A stretch of 64,000 bases of DNA from Paenibacillus sp. 32O-W (GTDB taxonomy: Bacteria > Bacillota > Bacilli > Paenibacillales > NBRC-103111), in NCBI RefSeq assembly GCF_007679495.1, contig NZ_VEGP01000009.1, positions 1-64,000 of the forward strand, written 5' to 3'. This document shows positions 55,209-63,979 of this stretch, in pieces. A program made the translations under genes and the position numbers. Positions within the stretch are counted from its first letter, which is position 1. The number at the start of each line of letters is the position of its first letter. The notes under the pieces are model-generated. The model had not been told where the DNA came from. It saw nothing but the letters and a program-made list of their open reading frames with translations, and ran no database searches.

Positions 55209-55649
55209 CTAACGCTCCGGCGACCGTTCCGACAAACGATCCGGCCGGATGTAGCAGTACAGATAGAAATTGTAGTCTCCCGCATGCGGGAAACAACGCA
55301 GGTAGTACCGATGGCGCTCTGTTTGAAAACAAAAGCCGTATACGCCGGAATGCCACGCCCCCGATAATCGGGCCTCCGGATGCGACAGGCAAAAACGGTG
55401 CATCTGGCTGCGGCTTTGAAGAAGTCCCTGCTCCGTCAATGCCCGCACAACCGCATCCAGTTCCGCCCGGAAAGCCGGCGTTTTTAGCGCTGGCAAATGC
55501 TCGAACCAGTTTGCCCAGAATGTCTCGCCGCTGCTGCCAAAATAACCGCGCAGGTGCCCGATGCAACCCCGTTCCGTATCCTTCTTTATCGAAGCGGAAT
55601 AAAAATAGGCCGCGTCCTCCGACACGGCCGTTTGCAGTCTTTCCAGCAT
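55209..55649 (-). CDS. Duplicated ICE protein of unknown family, copy B
   Basis: A 146-aa protein, clearly paralogous to 55861-56346: MLERLQTAVSEDAAYFYSAS, RGCIGHLRGYFGSSGETFW, YYLRCFPHAGDYNFYLYCYI. Mixed alpha/beta, soluble, no catalytic motif seen. GGGAGG lies before the ATG. Followed by the intact winged-helix gene, so gene plus regulator form a unit that occurs twice. I do not recognise the family. Confidence 0.75.
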   Translation of the reverse strand: MLERLQTAVSEDAAYFYSASIKKDTERGCIGHLRGYFGSSGETFWANWFEHLPALKTPAFRAELDAVVRALTEQGLLQSRSQMHRFCLSHPEARLSGAWHSGVYGFCFQTERHRYYLRCFPHAGDYNFYLYCYIRPDRLSERSPER

Positions 55650-55681
55650 ATTCTTTTCCTCCCGGCTGGTAGGTGTTCGCT

Positions 55682-55851
55682 CTAGGTTGCGACACACATA
55701 GAAGGGGAAAGTCCGATATCTGCCACAAGCCGACGGGAGGAAAGCGGCTGTTTTTTCCGCCCGCCAAATTCAGTAAATAGCAGTACACCAACTTGGCCGC
55801 AAGCGGAAGCGAGGCTCCGTCCAGCAGCCGATAACGAGTGAGATCGTTCAT
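55682..55851 (-). pseudogene. Frameshifted second winged-helix gene
   Basis: The N-terminus (MNDLTRYRLLDGASLPLAAK) matches the intact copy at 54921-55187. After 31 codons the frame drifts at a run of six A (55751-55756, minus strand A AAA AAC). A -1 shift there restores the helix-turn-helix (QPLSSRRLVADIGLSPSM), but a stop follows at 55682 beside a GTGTGT run, where the homology moves to yet another frame. Two slips at simple repeats suggest decay. AGGAGG precedes the ATG. Confidence 0.7.
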
Positions 55852-55860
55852 TGCGTCCTC

Positions 55861-56346
55861 CTATCGTTGCGTTTCCGTTTTTTTCTTCTGTGCGGCAGGC
55901 GTGGAAGGCGCTTGCTGTTGCTGCTCCACCAAGCGCTCCGGCCGGGCATAGCAGTACAAGTAAAAGTTGTAATCCCCGGCAAAGGGAAAGCAGCGCAAAT
56001 AGTAGCGGTGATCCTGCGTTTGCATGCAAAACCCGTATACATCCGTGCTCCAAGCACCGCCGATGCGCGCCTCCGGGTGCTCGCTGCAAAATCGTAACAT
56101 ATGCTTGCGGCTTTTCAGCACCTTCTGATCGCCGATAGCTTGAAAGACCTTACCCAATTCTTCTTTAAAAGCAGTCGTTTCAAAGGGAGAGCGCCGGGGA
56201 AACCAGGTTACCCAGAACTCCTCGCCCGACCGCCCAAAATCGCCGCGCAGGTGGCCGATGCAGCCACGTTCGATCTCCTCTGCGGCAGAAGCGGAATAAA
56301 AATAAGCCGTATCCTCTGGCGCGGCACTTTGCAGCTTTTCCAACAT
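55861..56346 (-). CDS. Duplicated ICE protein of unknown family, copy A
   Basis: A 161-aa paralogue of 55209-55649, sharing MLEKLQSAAPEDTAYFYSAS, RGCIGHLRGDFGRSGEEFW and YYLRCFPFAGDYNFYLYCYA, with an extra Gln/Lys-rich tail. GGGAGGG precedes the ATG. Together with the frameshifted winged-helix gene it forms the first of two tandem cassettes. Confidence 0.75.
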   Translation of the reverse strand: MLEKLQSAAPEDTAYFYSASAAEEIERGCIGHLRGDFGRSGEEFWVTWFPRRSPFETTAFKEELGKVFQAIGDQKVLKSRKHMLRFCSEHPEARIGGAWSTDVYGFCMQTQDHRYYLRCFPFAGDYNFYLYCYARPERLVEQQQQAPSTPAAQKKKTETQR

Positions 56347-56370
56347 GTTTATCCCTCCCGTCTGGTGAAT

Positions 56371-59300
56371 TTAATGGGTGCCTCCCGTCCCAAAGTCGTC
56401 GTAGCTGGACAAATTGGCATGATAAAAGACGACGTCGCCGTCCAGCAGGGAGAACGTTGCCCCGTATGGATCGACGAAGCTGGGCTGAAACCCTTCCATC
56501 CGCCACTGATTGTCCAGCGGCGCGTTTTTGTATTGCAGATGCGGATGGTTCAAGTCTTGATTGCGGATCGTTTCGATGTTGAAATTGACGATGATGTACC
56601 CATCCTTCAGAAATACGGGCGCATGGTCGTCCAGCCGGTGCGTGCGGCCGTACTCCGCCAGATTGAAGCCTTTCGGCACCACGTACGGCGCGGCGGGCAA
56701 ACTGTAGTCCCCCCGCCATCGCTGAACCGAAGCGTTGGCGCGGGCCGCATCGATGCCGGAGGGCACCTGCGTGCTTCCGACAAACGTCCGAAGCTGAGGC
56801 GGCAGCAGCATGATATCGTAGCCGCCCACATAGGTCGGCTTCTGCGCATCCTTTACATATTGATCGATAAACGTCTGCCTCGCTCCGGGCGAACCGTTCA
56901 GCGACCAAAGCGTTGCGGCGGTGCCGGTCAACTCCTGCTTCGGCACATTGCGCAGGCGAGCGTCGAGCGTCACATACCGTTTCTCCACATCGTCGCTGGA
57001 GCCAATACGAATAAACCGCTGACTGCCTGAATGATAGTAGAGATCGACTTCCTGCCTGTTCTTCCCCTTGCTGTCCACAAAATAAAACGTCGGTGTAATG
57101 AGGATGCCGTCGCCCGAGCCGAACATGTTGCCTTTCGTCATGACTTCGAATTTGACATGGTAACCCGTTTTGACCGCAACATTTTTCTTGCCGCTCTCCG
57201 GGTGACTGCCTTGCCGTACCGGCAGCACGTAAGGAGGGGTATTGCCGCGCGGTGCGCCGTCAATGCCTTTCGTGCCGACCCAGTAGGCGTTTCCTGTCGG
57301 CGTCGCGCTGCCCTTTTGGGTGCGGAACACCGATTCCCAGGCAAAATCGGCAATGTCGGTGATGCGGAAATCATAGAGACGTCCGATCACTTCCACTGGA
57401 ACCACCTGCGTAGCCACATGGTTGGACAAGTCCAGATTGGCATTCATCTGGGACGTAAAGGAGGCCGGACTATTCTCGGCAAACGTTCGGAATAACACGT
57501 CATAATGGCCCTCGTCCACCCAAACGGGTAAATAGAAGGTTGTCTGCATCTGGCCGACCGGGATGGATACCCACGTTTCCTTGGGGACGAGCGTTGTGCG
57601 ATCCGCTTTGTACACATCGAACGGAAAGCGTACCTGCTTGTCCCTCACATACTTGGCATAATCCCGGTTGCCGTAACCCTTGATATCCTTGTGCTGGCCG
57701 CTTGTCGGAATCGTCACGTTGAAGGGCCGGTCCAGAATGAGCGCCGACCGCCCGGTAGTCGGCTGCGTTTTCTGGTTGTGGGCCTGATCGTCCGACACCG
57801 AGGCGTAGTTCACCACCGGCGTATGCACGGTTACCGGGTTGATGCCGCCGATCGGAAAGCTATTGTTTTCCCCGCCGCCAATGCCCTTGACCAGCGTATA
57901 AAAGATGGTGCCGGTGCTCGGTTGATTCGCTTTGTTTGTTTTGGAAGCATCAATGAAATAACCTTTGCCGTACAGCACCTCTTGCCCAATCATCGGAGGG
58001 GCCGGTATCGCCCCCGGCGTCGGCGCTTTTTCCTCAACGATTCGGTTGTCCATAATCGTATTTCCGTTAAAAACGAACGAGTCGTTTTTCACCTTGATCT
58101 TGCCGATGGCGCTTTCTGCAGTTGACTTCCAGTCCTCGTTCGGTACGGAAGGCCGACTGGAACCGCCGGAAATCGTTTGTCCGGGAAGCGTCACATTCGA
58201 ATAGACCGGATCGATGATATGCGCGCTGAGCGATGCATCATGCGCGGCGGAAACGGTTGGCGGCGCATAACCATTCGGCTCCAGCGTAACCGTTCCCGAA
58301 GGAAGCGCATAATTGGAGACCGTCGCCTTTTGAATGCCGTACACCTCGAGATTTTGAATCGTCCAGAAGCTGTACTCGCGTTCAATTGAATAGTTTTTGG
58401 TGACCGTCTGTGTATCTGAACGCGGAACGGTAATGGTGGTCGGATTCCCGTCCGCATCAGGCGGGCCGGATCGCGTCTCCGTCCAGGTGAGGGTGTACGT
58501 TTTGCTCACTTGAATCGGGTATTGCTTCGTGCCGCTCGATTCCGTGAACGTGTTGCGATACAAGTACGATTTGGCTAAGGCGTTCACATACAGGCTCTCT
58601 GAAGTCGGAATGCCTTGCAGCACATCAAATTTTTCTGCGCCGCGCGCATCCGCCTGAATGACGGCAGAAACGTTCGGCTCCATCGCTTCCGCCTGCTGCG
58701 AATCACCCGGTTGAGGTTCTCCGCCGCCGTCGCCTTTACGCACCGTATGATCGGATGTCGAATCCCCCGTATTGCCGTCCACATCCTGTACGACGACAGT
58801 GATTTGCACGCTCACTTTGTCGCCGGACGTGAACGGGATTTTGATCGGAATCGTTTTACTCGTTGACGTGCCGGAGAGGGTTCCGGTTTTGTCGCCCGTT
58901 TGAACGAGCCTGGCATTTCGAATATCCGTGATTTCGTATGACTTCAAATTCTTCTGCGACTCGACTTCAAAAACAAAATCCCCGTCCACTTCAGTCACGT
59001 TTTGATCGACCGTTTCCGGCGCTTCAATCCGGGACGTGACCGTTACCGAGGAGGGAATTTTGTAAATGCCGATAAAGTTGGAGCCGCCCGATCCCACCAG
59101 AATGGAGCGCTCTTTGAGCTTGGGGTCGCCTTTTTCCTGAATGAACAGCTTCTCGTCCGGTTTGTTATTGTTCGTAATGTAAGATCGGATGATCTCATAC
59201 GTCTGACCGCCATATGTGACTTGCTCTTCGAACGTATGATTCGCCTCATCCCCGGTAGCGAAAACGCCTTTGTCCACTTCTTTGAGTTTGGTGCCGTCTT

Positions 59301-60195
59301 CTTTTTGATAGATGGCCTTCACCGGATTGTTCTCCGCATATTCGGCAACCGCGTCCGTTCCGCCCAGATGCACCGTAAAGCTTCGCGTTCGCACCTTCGG
59401 ATTCGTTTCGGGATTTTCTTGCAGCCAGTCTTTCCGCGTCGGGTCCTGCTTTGGCGATAAATAGGAGCGAACGATCGTATACGTTTTTCCGTTGTCCTCA
59501 ATCGTTTCTGGAAATTCATGATCGATCGTTTCCCCGACTTTGTACTTGCCCTTTAGAAATGTAATTTCCGTTCTTTGAATGACTATGCCGTTTACGGTTT
59601 TTGCAATGACATCGACGGGAAATTCCGCGCTTCGATAGGGTACATGAATGCCGAAATAATCGTCCAAATCGTCCGGATGCGCCCAAGGTTCGGCCCTCTT
59701 GATCTCATCCAACGTATAAAAGGGCCCTTTGCGCACGTTGCCGTTCCCGTCGATAGACACCATGATGGCATACAAATATAAGTCGTCGTTGTCTTTGATG
59801 TCGCCCATGCCCGCTTTCCACATACCTTCCGTGACGAGCGCCTCGCTGACTTCGTAGTAGGTCGTGACAGGCTGGCCGGGGATGGGCGGATTCGGTTCCT
59901 GTCCTACTTGCCGTACTTGCTGGTCCAAAAAAGAGGCGTGTTGGCCGCTTCTCGGATCGCCGCACTGCTTGGGCGTTGTATTCGAACATAATTGGTCACG
60001 ACGCACCGTCCAACCCACAGTTCTGTATTTAATGGATGACGTTGCAGCCGTACTGGTGATTTCAAAGCTGATTTTTCCTGCCTCGGTTCTTACTTTTGGG
60101 ATTTCGGCTTTCGCTGTGAAAGGAAAACCCGAAAATAAAAAAGAGCATGCCAGAAGCACGCTCAACGCCGATTTTATGAATTTGTTTCTCTTCAT
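56371..60195 (-). CDS. Large secreted surface protein (DUF5704-like)
   Basis: A 1274-aa exported protein. Signal peptide FIKSALSVLLACSFLFSGFP then AKAE. Around residues 210-400 two MucBP-like repeats recur (VGETIDHEFPETIEDNGKTYTIVRSYL and DEANHTFEEQVTYGGQTYEIIRSYI, each quoted in part as HEFPETIEDNGKTYTIVRSY and EEQVTYGGQTYEIIRSY). The rest is beta-rich with no LPXTG or SLH anchor. I associate this architecture with DUF5704 proteins of Paenibacillus elements. Its ATG follows the upstream stop directly (TAGATG). Likely a mating or adhesion factor; inferred from location. Confidence 0.75.
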   Translation of the reverse strand: MKRNKFIKSALSVLLACSFLFSGFPFTAKAEIPKVRTEAGKISFEITSTAATSSIKYRTVGWTVRRDQLCSNTTPKQCGDPRSGQHASFLDQQVRQVGQEPNPPIPGQPVTTYYEVSEALVTEGMWKAGMGDIKDNDDLYLYAIMVSIDGNGNVRKGPFYTLDEIKRAEPWAHPDDLDDYFGIHVPYRSAEFPVDVIAKTVNGIVIQRTEITFLKGKYKVGETIDHEFPETIEDNGKTYTIVRSYLSPKQDPTRKDWLQENPETNPKVRTRSFTVHLGGTDAVAEYAENNPVKAIYQKEDGTKLKEVDKGVFATGDEANHTFEEQVTYGGQTYEIIRSYITNNNKPDEKLFIQEKGDPKLKERSILVGSGGSNFIGIYKIPSSVTVTSRIEAPETVDQNVTEVDGDFVFEVESQKNLKSYEITDIRNARLVQTGDKTGTLSGTSTSKTIPIKIPFTSGDKVSVQITVVVQDVDGNTGDSTSDHTVRKGDGGGEPQPGDSQQAEAMEPNVSAVIQADARGAEKFDVLQGIPTSESLYVNALAKSYLYRNTFTESSGTKQYPIQVSKTYTLTWTETRSGPPDADGNPTTITVPRSDTQTVTKNYSIEREYSFWTIQNLEVYGIQKATVSNYALPSGTVTLEPNGYAPPTVSAAHDASLSAHIIDPVYSNVTLPGQTISGGSSRPSVPNEDWKSTAESAIGKIKVKNDSFVFNGNTIMDNRIVEEKAPTPGAIPAPPMIGQEVLYGKGYFIDASKTNKANQPSTGTIFYTLVKGIGGGENNSFPIGGINPVTVHTPVVNYASVSDDQAHNQKTQPTTGRSALILDRPFNVTIPTSGQHKDIKGYGNRDYAKYVRDKQVRFPFDVYKADRTTLVPKETWVSIPVGQMQTTFYLPVWVDEGHYDVLFRTFAENSPASFTSQMNANLDLSNHVATQVVPVEVIGRLYDFRITDIADFAWESVFRTQKGSATPTGNAYWVGTKGIDGAPRGNTPPYVLPVRQGSHPESGKKNVAVKTGYHVKFEVMTKGNMFGSGDGILITPTFYFVDSKGKNRQEVDLYYHSGSQRFIRIGSSDDVEKRYVTLDARLRNVPKQELTGTAATLWSLNGSPGARQTFIDQYVKDAQKPTYVGGYDIMLLPPQLRTFVGSTQVPSGIDAARANASVQRWRGDYSLPAAPYVVPKGFNLAEYGRTHRLDDHAPVFLKDGYIIVNFNIETIRNQDLNHPHLQYKNAPLDNQWRMEGFQPSFVDPYGATFSLLDGDVVFYHANLSSYDDFGTGGTH

Positions 60196-61308
60196 CTATT
60201 CCGAGTCCGCCTTTCTGATGAAATAATTGCGGAATAAACTGGCTCCCGGATCGACTTTCAATGTACTGCCCCAATCGCCGCCAACATTCGTGGAAAGGGA
60301 AATATCCGCGTAACCTTCGTACCAAACCTGCTTATCGAATTTGCGATCATTGGGGAACCGCTCATCGTACAGCAAATTTTTACTTTCCGTGAATGAGTTG
60401 AATTTGATTCTGAACTTGGAACGTACATAATTATTTCCAAACCCGTCTTTATAAATCATGGAAGGCTCGGGATCAAGGTATCCTTCGGTCTGAATCTTGT
60501 TTTCTTTGACCCACTCCACATACCGCCGGATATATTTCAATTCCGCATTGGAGCTTTGCATTTTCGTGGCGAATACCGCCTGCGCCCAAGAATCGTCAAT
60601 CGTTTTGTAATCCACGTTCAGCCAAAGTGCACCAAACGTTTTCAGCCGGTTCATCCATATATCCACGTTTTTCTTATTGAATTCCGGCAGGGTTGAATAC
60701 AATACCGATGAAACCTTGCTGTCCGTAGGATGCGAGTAGGGATAGGCCATCTCATACGCTTCATTCGGTACATCGGCAAGTATATAAGGATAATCTTGCG
60801 CATTCTTGGGCAGGTTGGTTGTGCGAATCAGACGGCCCCATTCATCATATTCCTCGATGGCTTCTTCTTGTGTGGAAATAAAGACGGTCGATGTTGGGCT
60901 ATCCCAATTCACTTCCGCCCCCAGCGCTTCGCTGACAAAACGCAGCGGGACAAACGTCCGGCCGCCGCTGGTGATCGCCTTCGAATCGAAGGCCACCTCT
61001 TTGCCGTTGACGAGCGCCTTGCTTTCGCCGATCGTAAGCACAATATGCAGGTCGTCCCGCTCAATCGGTACGGTCATGGTTTTGGGCTCCCAGCCTACGT
61101 TCGCGCCCATCTTTTCCGCGATGAATCGAATCGGCACGAGCGTCCGGTTGTTCTCATCGACAAATGCTTGCGCATCGGGAAACCAGATTTTTTGTCCGTC
61201 CATAACGACGCTGACAAAAGACGGAAGTCGGCTCGCCGCGCTTGCCGTTACGGTGAACAAGCTGCAAATCATCGCGGCGACAAGTCCTGCAATTACCCAT
61301 TTTCTCAC
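60196..61308 (-). CDS. Exported copper-amine-oxidase N-terminal-like protein
   Basis: A 370-aa secreted protein. GTG at 61308 (AGGAG eight bases upstream) gives a clean signal peptide VRKWVIAGLVAAMICSLF then TVTASAA. Residues about 35-150 are the stalk domain PF07833, with two typical repeats (NNRTLVPIRFIAEKMGANVG and GGRTFVPLRFVSEALGAEVN). The C-terminal half is unassigned. This domain is common in Paenibacillus surface proteins. It is directly followed by the DUF5704-like gene. Confidence 0.82.
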   Translation of the reverse strand: MRKWVIAGLVAAMICSLFTVTASAASRLPSFVSVVMDGQKIWFPDAQAFVDENNRTLVPIRFIAEKMGANVGWEPKTMTVPIERDDLHIVLTIGESKALVNGKEVAFDSKAITSGGRTFVPLRFVSEALGAEVNWDSPTSTVFISTQEEAIEEYDEWGRLIRTTNLPKNAQDYPYILADVPNEAYEMAYPYSHPTDSKVSSVLYSTLPEFNKKNVDIWMNRLKTFGALWLNVDYKTIDDSWAQAVFATKMQSSNAELKYIRRYVEWVKENKIQTEGYLDPEPSMIYKDGFGNNYVRSKFRIKFNSFTESKNLLYDERFPNDRKFDKQVWYEGYADISLSTNVGGDWGSTLKVDPGASLFRNYFIRKADSE

Positions 61309-61422
61309 GCCATTCGCTCCTCTCTTCATAGGGGTCATGACAAGTATGGAAGATTTCGGCTGTCACGTTCATCATAAAACCGATCTGACGGCGTGTCCAC
61401 TTTCCGAAATATCGCCGTCTCG

Positions 61423-62406
61423 TTAAGATGGCGAGATAGGACAGTCCAGCGGCATATAGCCTTTTTGCGCGGCCGCTTGTTCGCTGGAAAATGTCTCTTC
61501 CACCGGATAAGCAAAGCCGCATGTACTGCGATAATACACCTTCATGCTTCCTTTCCTGGCTCCGACAATCTCCGGCTTCTTGAGCACGCGGCTTCCGCCG
61601 AGCGCATAATGGTTGTAAAACTTGCCTCCCATCGGAATGCCCTGGATAAAAGCAAGCACCCCGACGTCATCCACGGTATTGTGCCATTCCTCCTGCGAAA
61701 TGGTCGGCAGCGTGAAGGTGTACGAAAAGCCGTATCGGGAAACCGATTCGTTGTGTTTGTTGATCCGGTAGGCGAGTTCGTCTTCAATTGCGCGGATAAT
61801 GGTGCTTCGGCGCACCTGCTCAAATCGATCTGCGTCCGTTAGCAGCGCAATGTTCGTCTGCTGCCTGACGTCGGCCCGCAAGCCTTCGTGCCAGCTCCGG
61901 CTGCCCGCATCGTAAGCGAGGACGAAATCGTCCAGCGTGAACGAAAGGCTGTTACCCGATGAATCGGCGTAGGCATACGGCCTCTTTGCTCCCCAAACCG
62001 GTTTTCGTTCCGTGCTCCCGTCGGCTCCCGTCCACTCCTCCTCGGCATAGACGTAGAAACCGTCGTAACCAATCACCGCAATAGCCGGGATATACCGATT
62101 GAGTACGCCTTGCGCAACGGGATCGTCGGCAATGCCGAAGCTTGCGTACAGCGTCTGATAAAAAGCGGCAATTGCCTCGTCCTTGTTCAGCGCCACCCGC
62201 TTGGCCGATTCGTATTGCGTCTCCCGCTGCTGGTTCGCATTGACGGTCAACATCCGCGCCGCATCATCCACCGCCGCATCCAGCGCGGCGTTATAGCGCA
62301 GCTCGGTCATTAGCGCCTTCCGCTGCGTTTCGACTTCAATCCGGTTCACGGTCGCAAACGGCAGGAAAATGAGCGCCCCGACAATGGCCCATTCAATCAG
62401 CCTCAT
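61423..62406 (-). CDS. Exported pseudopilin-like ICE protein
   Basis: A 327-aa protein with one N-terminal membrane helix right at the start (MRLIEWAIVGALIFLPFATV) and a large extracellular part with Tyr-rich strands. It overlaps the upstream gene by 14 bases, within a cluster of four single-helix exported proteins. The layout recalls minor pilins of Tad or type II-like systems. No specific family. Confidence 0.65.
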   Translation of the reverse strand: MRLIEWAIVGALIFLPFATVNRIEVETQRKALMTELRYNAALDAAVDDAARMLTVNANQQRETQYESAKRVALNKDEAIAAFYQTLYASFGIADDPVAQGVLNRYIPAIAVIGYDGFYVYAEEEWTGADGSTERKPVWGAKRPYAYADSSGNSLSFTLDDFVLAYDAGSRSWHEGLRADVRQQTNIALLTDADRFEQVRRSTIIRAIEDELAYRINKHNESVSRYGFSYTFTLPTISQEEWHNTVDDVGVLAFIQGIPMGGKFYNHYALGGSRVLKKPEIVGARKGSMKVYYRSTCGFAYPVEETFSSEQAAAQKGYMPLDCPISPS

Positions 62407-62941
62407 TGCGCACCACCCCGCCGTAAGGAATGAAGATTTTTTCATTTGGACTGATGGCCTGGTTCAGAAAATCGAACAGAATCGTGCCGGGAGTCCGGTT
62501 CGTATTTTTAACCGTGACCGCAAATGTATCGCCGACCCGCAGTTTGTAGCGTCTCGCCGGATCGTCTTTTGCGGCCGCGCTGTTCGGGAACAGAACGGGC
62601 AGGATCTGCGCGTTGTAAAATAGGTCGTAGTGCACTTCGTAGCTGCCCCGAAACGTATCCGGCCTTGTCGGGTCGTCATAAACCGGCACGTACTTTTTGC
62701 TGCCGTGTTCCATTTGCACATCGAAGGTGTTGCCCGTTGCCGCAATCGTCTCCATAAAGTCCGTATACATGGTCGGCGACACAAAGCCTTTGTCCCGCAC
62801 CGCATCCACAAACGTTGTCGTCGCCTTCAATACGACCAGTTCCGAAATATCGTCCTGCTGGTCGAAGGCTGCGGAAATGGGGTAGAGGTAGAGCAAAAGA
62901 ACGGCAATGAGCGCCGCGAAAACTTTCGAGATACTGTTCAT
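62393..62941 (-). CDS. Exported TadE/pilin-like protein
   Basis: A 182-aa protein: N-terminal helix SKVFAALIAVLLLYLYPISA, then a soluble domain with FVDAVRDKGFVSPTMYTDFM. Start at 62941 gives the shortest N-terminal extension before the helix. Overlaps the next gene by 14 bases, so they are translationally coupled. Function inferred from context only. Confidence 0.65.
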   Translation of the reverse strand: MNSISKVFAALIAVLLLYLYPISAAFDQQDDISELVVLKATTTFVDAVRDKGFVSPTMYTDFMETIAATGNTFDVQMEHGSKKYVPVYDDPTRPDTFRGSYEVHYDLFYNAQILPVLFPNSAAAKDDPARRYKLRVGDTFAVTVKNTNRTPGTILFDFLNQAISPNEKIFIPYGGVVRNEAD

Positions 62942-62951
62942 GGCATTCTCC

Positions 62952-63341
62952 TTAGCGTAAAGCGAAAATAAGACGCACCAGTTGTCCGGACGCATCTCGC
63001 TGGGCGACTGCCGTATACCGGGCATTCAGGCGAATGCCGGCGGGGACGAACGGGTCCCGATCGACCGGCGGCGCATATCGAACGCCGTCCACCACAATTT
63101 CCGCGTCTCCCGTCTCCAACCGGGCAACGGATTGCGCTACCTCTGCGCCGGTTACGGTGCCGTCGCCGGCAATCGGCGAAAACGCCATCTGCACGTTGCG
63201 ATCCAGCGACTTTCCCGACACATAGGCGGTGGCGTTCAGCGCGGCCCCGGTTTGAAATAGCATGAGTCCGCTCGTTACGGCCATCAGAAAGAGAAGACAG
63301 GCCACACTCATTTCCAGCATCGTTCTGGGGGCATATTCCAT
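62952..63341 (-). CDS. Exported TadE/pilin-like protein
   Basis: A 129-aa protein with a short leader (MEYAPRTMLEMS) and a hydrophobic helix (VACLLFLMAVTSGLMLF), then a small beta-rich domain. The leader-helix arrangement resembles pilin-like proteins. Ten bases before the next gene of the cluster. Confidence 0.65.
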   Translation of the reverse strand: MEYAPRTMLEMSVACLLFLMAVTSGLMLFQTGAALNATAYVSGKSLDRNVQMAFSPIAGDGTVTGAEVAQSVARLETGDAEIVVDGVRYAPPVDRDPFVPAGIRLNARYTAVAQRDASGQLVRLIFALR

Positions 63342-63363
63342 CGGCTTCCTCCTTGAAAACGCC

Positions 63364-63395
63364 GGGGCGTCCGTCTATACCCGAAAGGACGCCCC
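63364..63395 (-). terminator. Strong hairpin between pilin-like genes
   Basis: GGGGCGTCC and GGACGCCCC form a perfect 9-bp stem. On the minus strand only GGCGTTTTC follows, so it is a weak terminator or an mRNA-stabilising hairpin that could raise the level of the upstream gene's message. Confidence 0.5.
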
Positions 63396-63423
63396 ATCAG
63401 CGTTGTGATGTCAGTACGGACGC

Positions 63424-63903
63424 TTACTGCTGCCGGAACACGATGCCGCGAATGACGTTGCTTCTGTCATGCACCAGTTGCGCCCGAAATTTCCCGCTCG
63501 GATTCACGTAGTTGATATCCGATTCATCCACCGTATCGCTCATTTTCCCCGGCGCTTCGCCCATCACCGAGCCGTAGGTCACGCTGTCGATCGGAACACC
63601 CGTGTTAATGACTTTGCCGTACCACTGACCTGCCGGATTTTTCCCGGTGACAATCTGGATGCCAAACTGATCTTGATCGCTGAACTTGCGCAGCGCGTTG
63701 ACCACCTGACTGCCCGACAACGTCGTGTTGTCGTACACCGTAAACGCCGTTTGCGACAGCTCCGTCTGGATATTGCTGAAATTGCTTTGCGCCGCCTTGG
63801 TGGAGTCTTGCGCGGAAATAAACAATACGACGGCGAGAGTAATGAGCGCGATGGCAAGAAAAATGCCTGCCGCCATTACGAGTGCTTTTTGCGCGTTCGA
63901 CAT
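63424..63903 (-). CDS. Pilin-like membrane-anchored protein
   Basis: A 159-aa protein: short leader MSNAQKALVMAAG, hydrophobic helix (IFLAIALITLAVVLFISA), then a soluble domain (FGIQIVTGKNPAGQWYGKVI). The N-terminus resembles pilin or pseudopilin subunits. First gene of the exported cluster; a terminator lies upstream (63937-63966), so its promoter is likely between that hairpin and 63903. Confidence 0.65.
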   Translation of the reverse strand: MSNAQKALVMAAGIFLAIALITLAVVLFISAQDSTKAAQSNFSNIQTELSQTAFTVYDNTTLSGSQVVNALRKFSDQDQFGIQIVTGKNPAGQWYGKVINTGVPIDSVTYGSVMGEAPGKMSDTVDESDINYVNPSGKFRAQLVHDRSNVIRGIVFRQQ

Positions 63904-63936
63904 GAACCGATCTCTCCTTCAAATGATATTCGAAAT

Positions 63937-63966
63937 AAAAAAGACGCTTCCCATTAGGAAAGCGCC
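63937..63966 (-). terminator. Intrinsic terminator of the upstream gene
   Basis: On the minus strand GGCGCTTTCC-TAAT-GGGAAGCGTC is followed by TTTTTT. It lies 14 bp past the stop of a gene entering from the right edge. Confidence 0.85.
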
Positions 63967-63979
63967 GCAACATGTCCGC

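Noticed and set aside
55750-55756. A AAA AAC as a proven programmed frameshift
   Set aside because: A second slip is needed soon after and no stimulatory stem was seen, so I list the gene as broken and mention slippage only as an alternative.
55165-55851. 228-codon minus-strand frame as one protein
   Set aside because: Only its first 31 codons match a real gene (the broken winged-helix copy); the rest is a shadow of the 146-aa gene in another frame.
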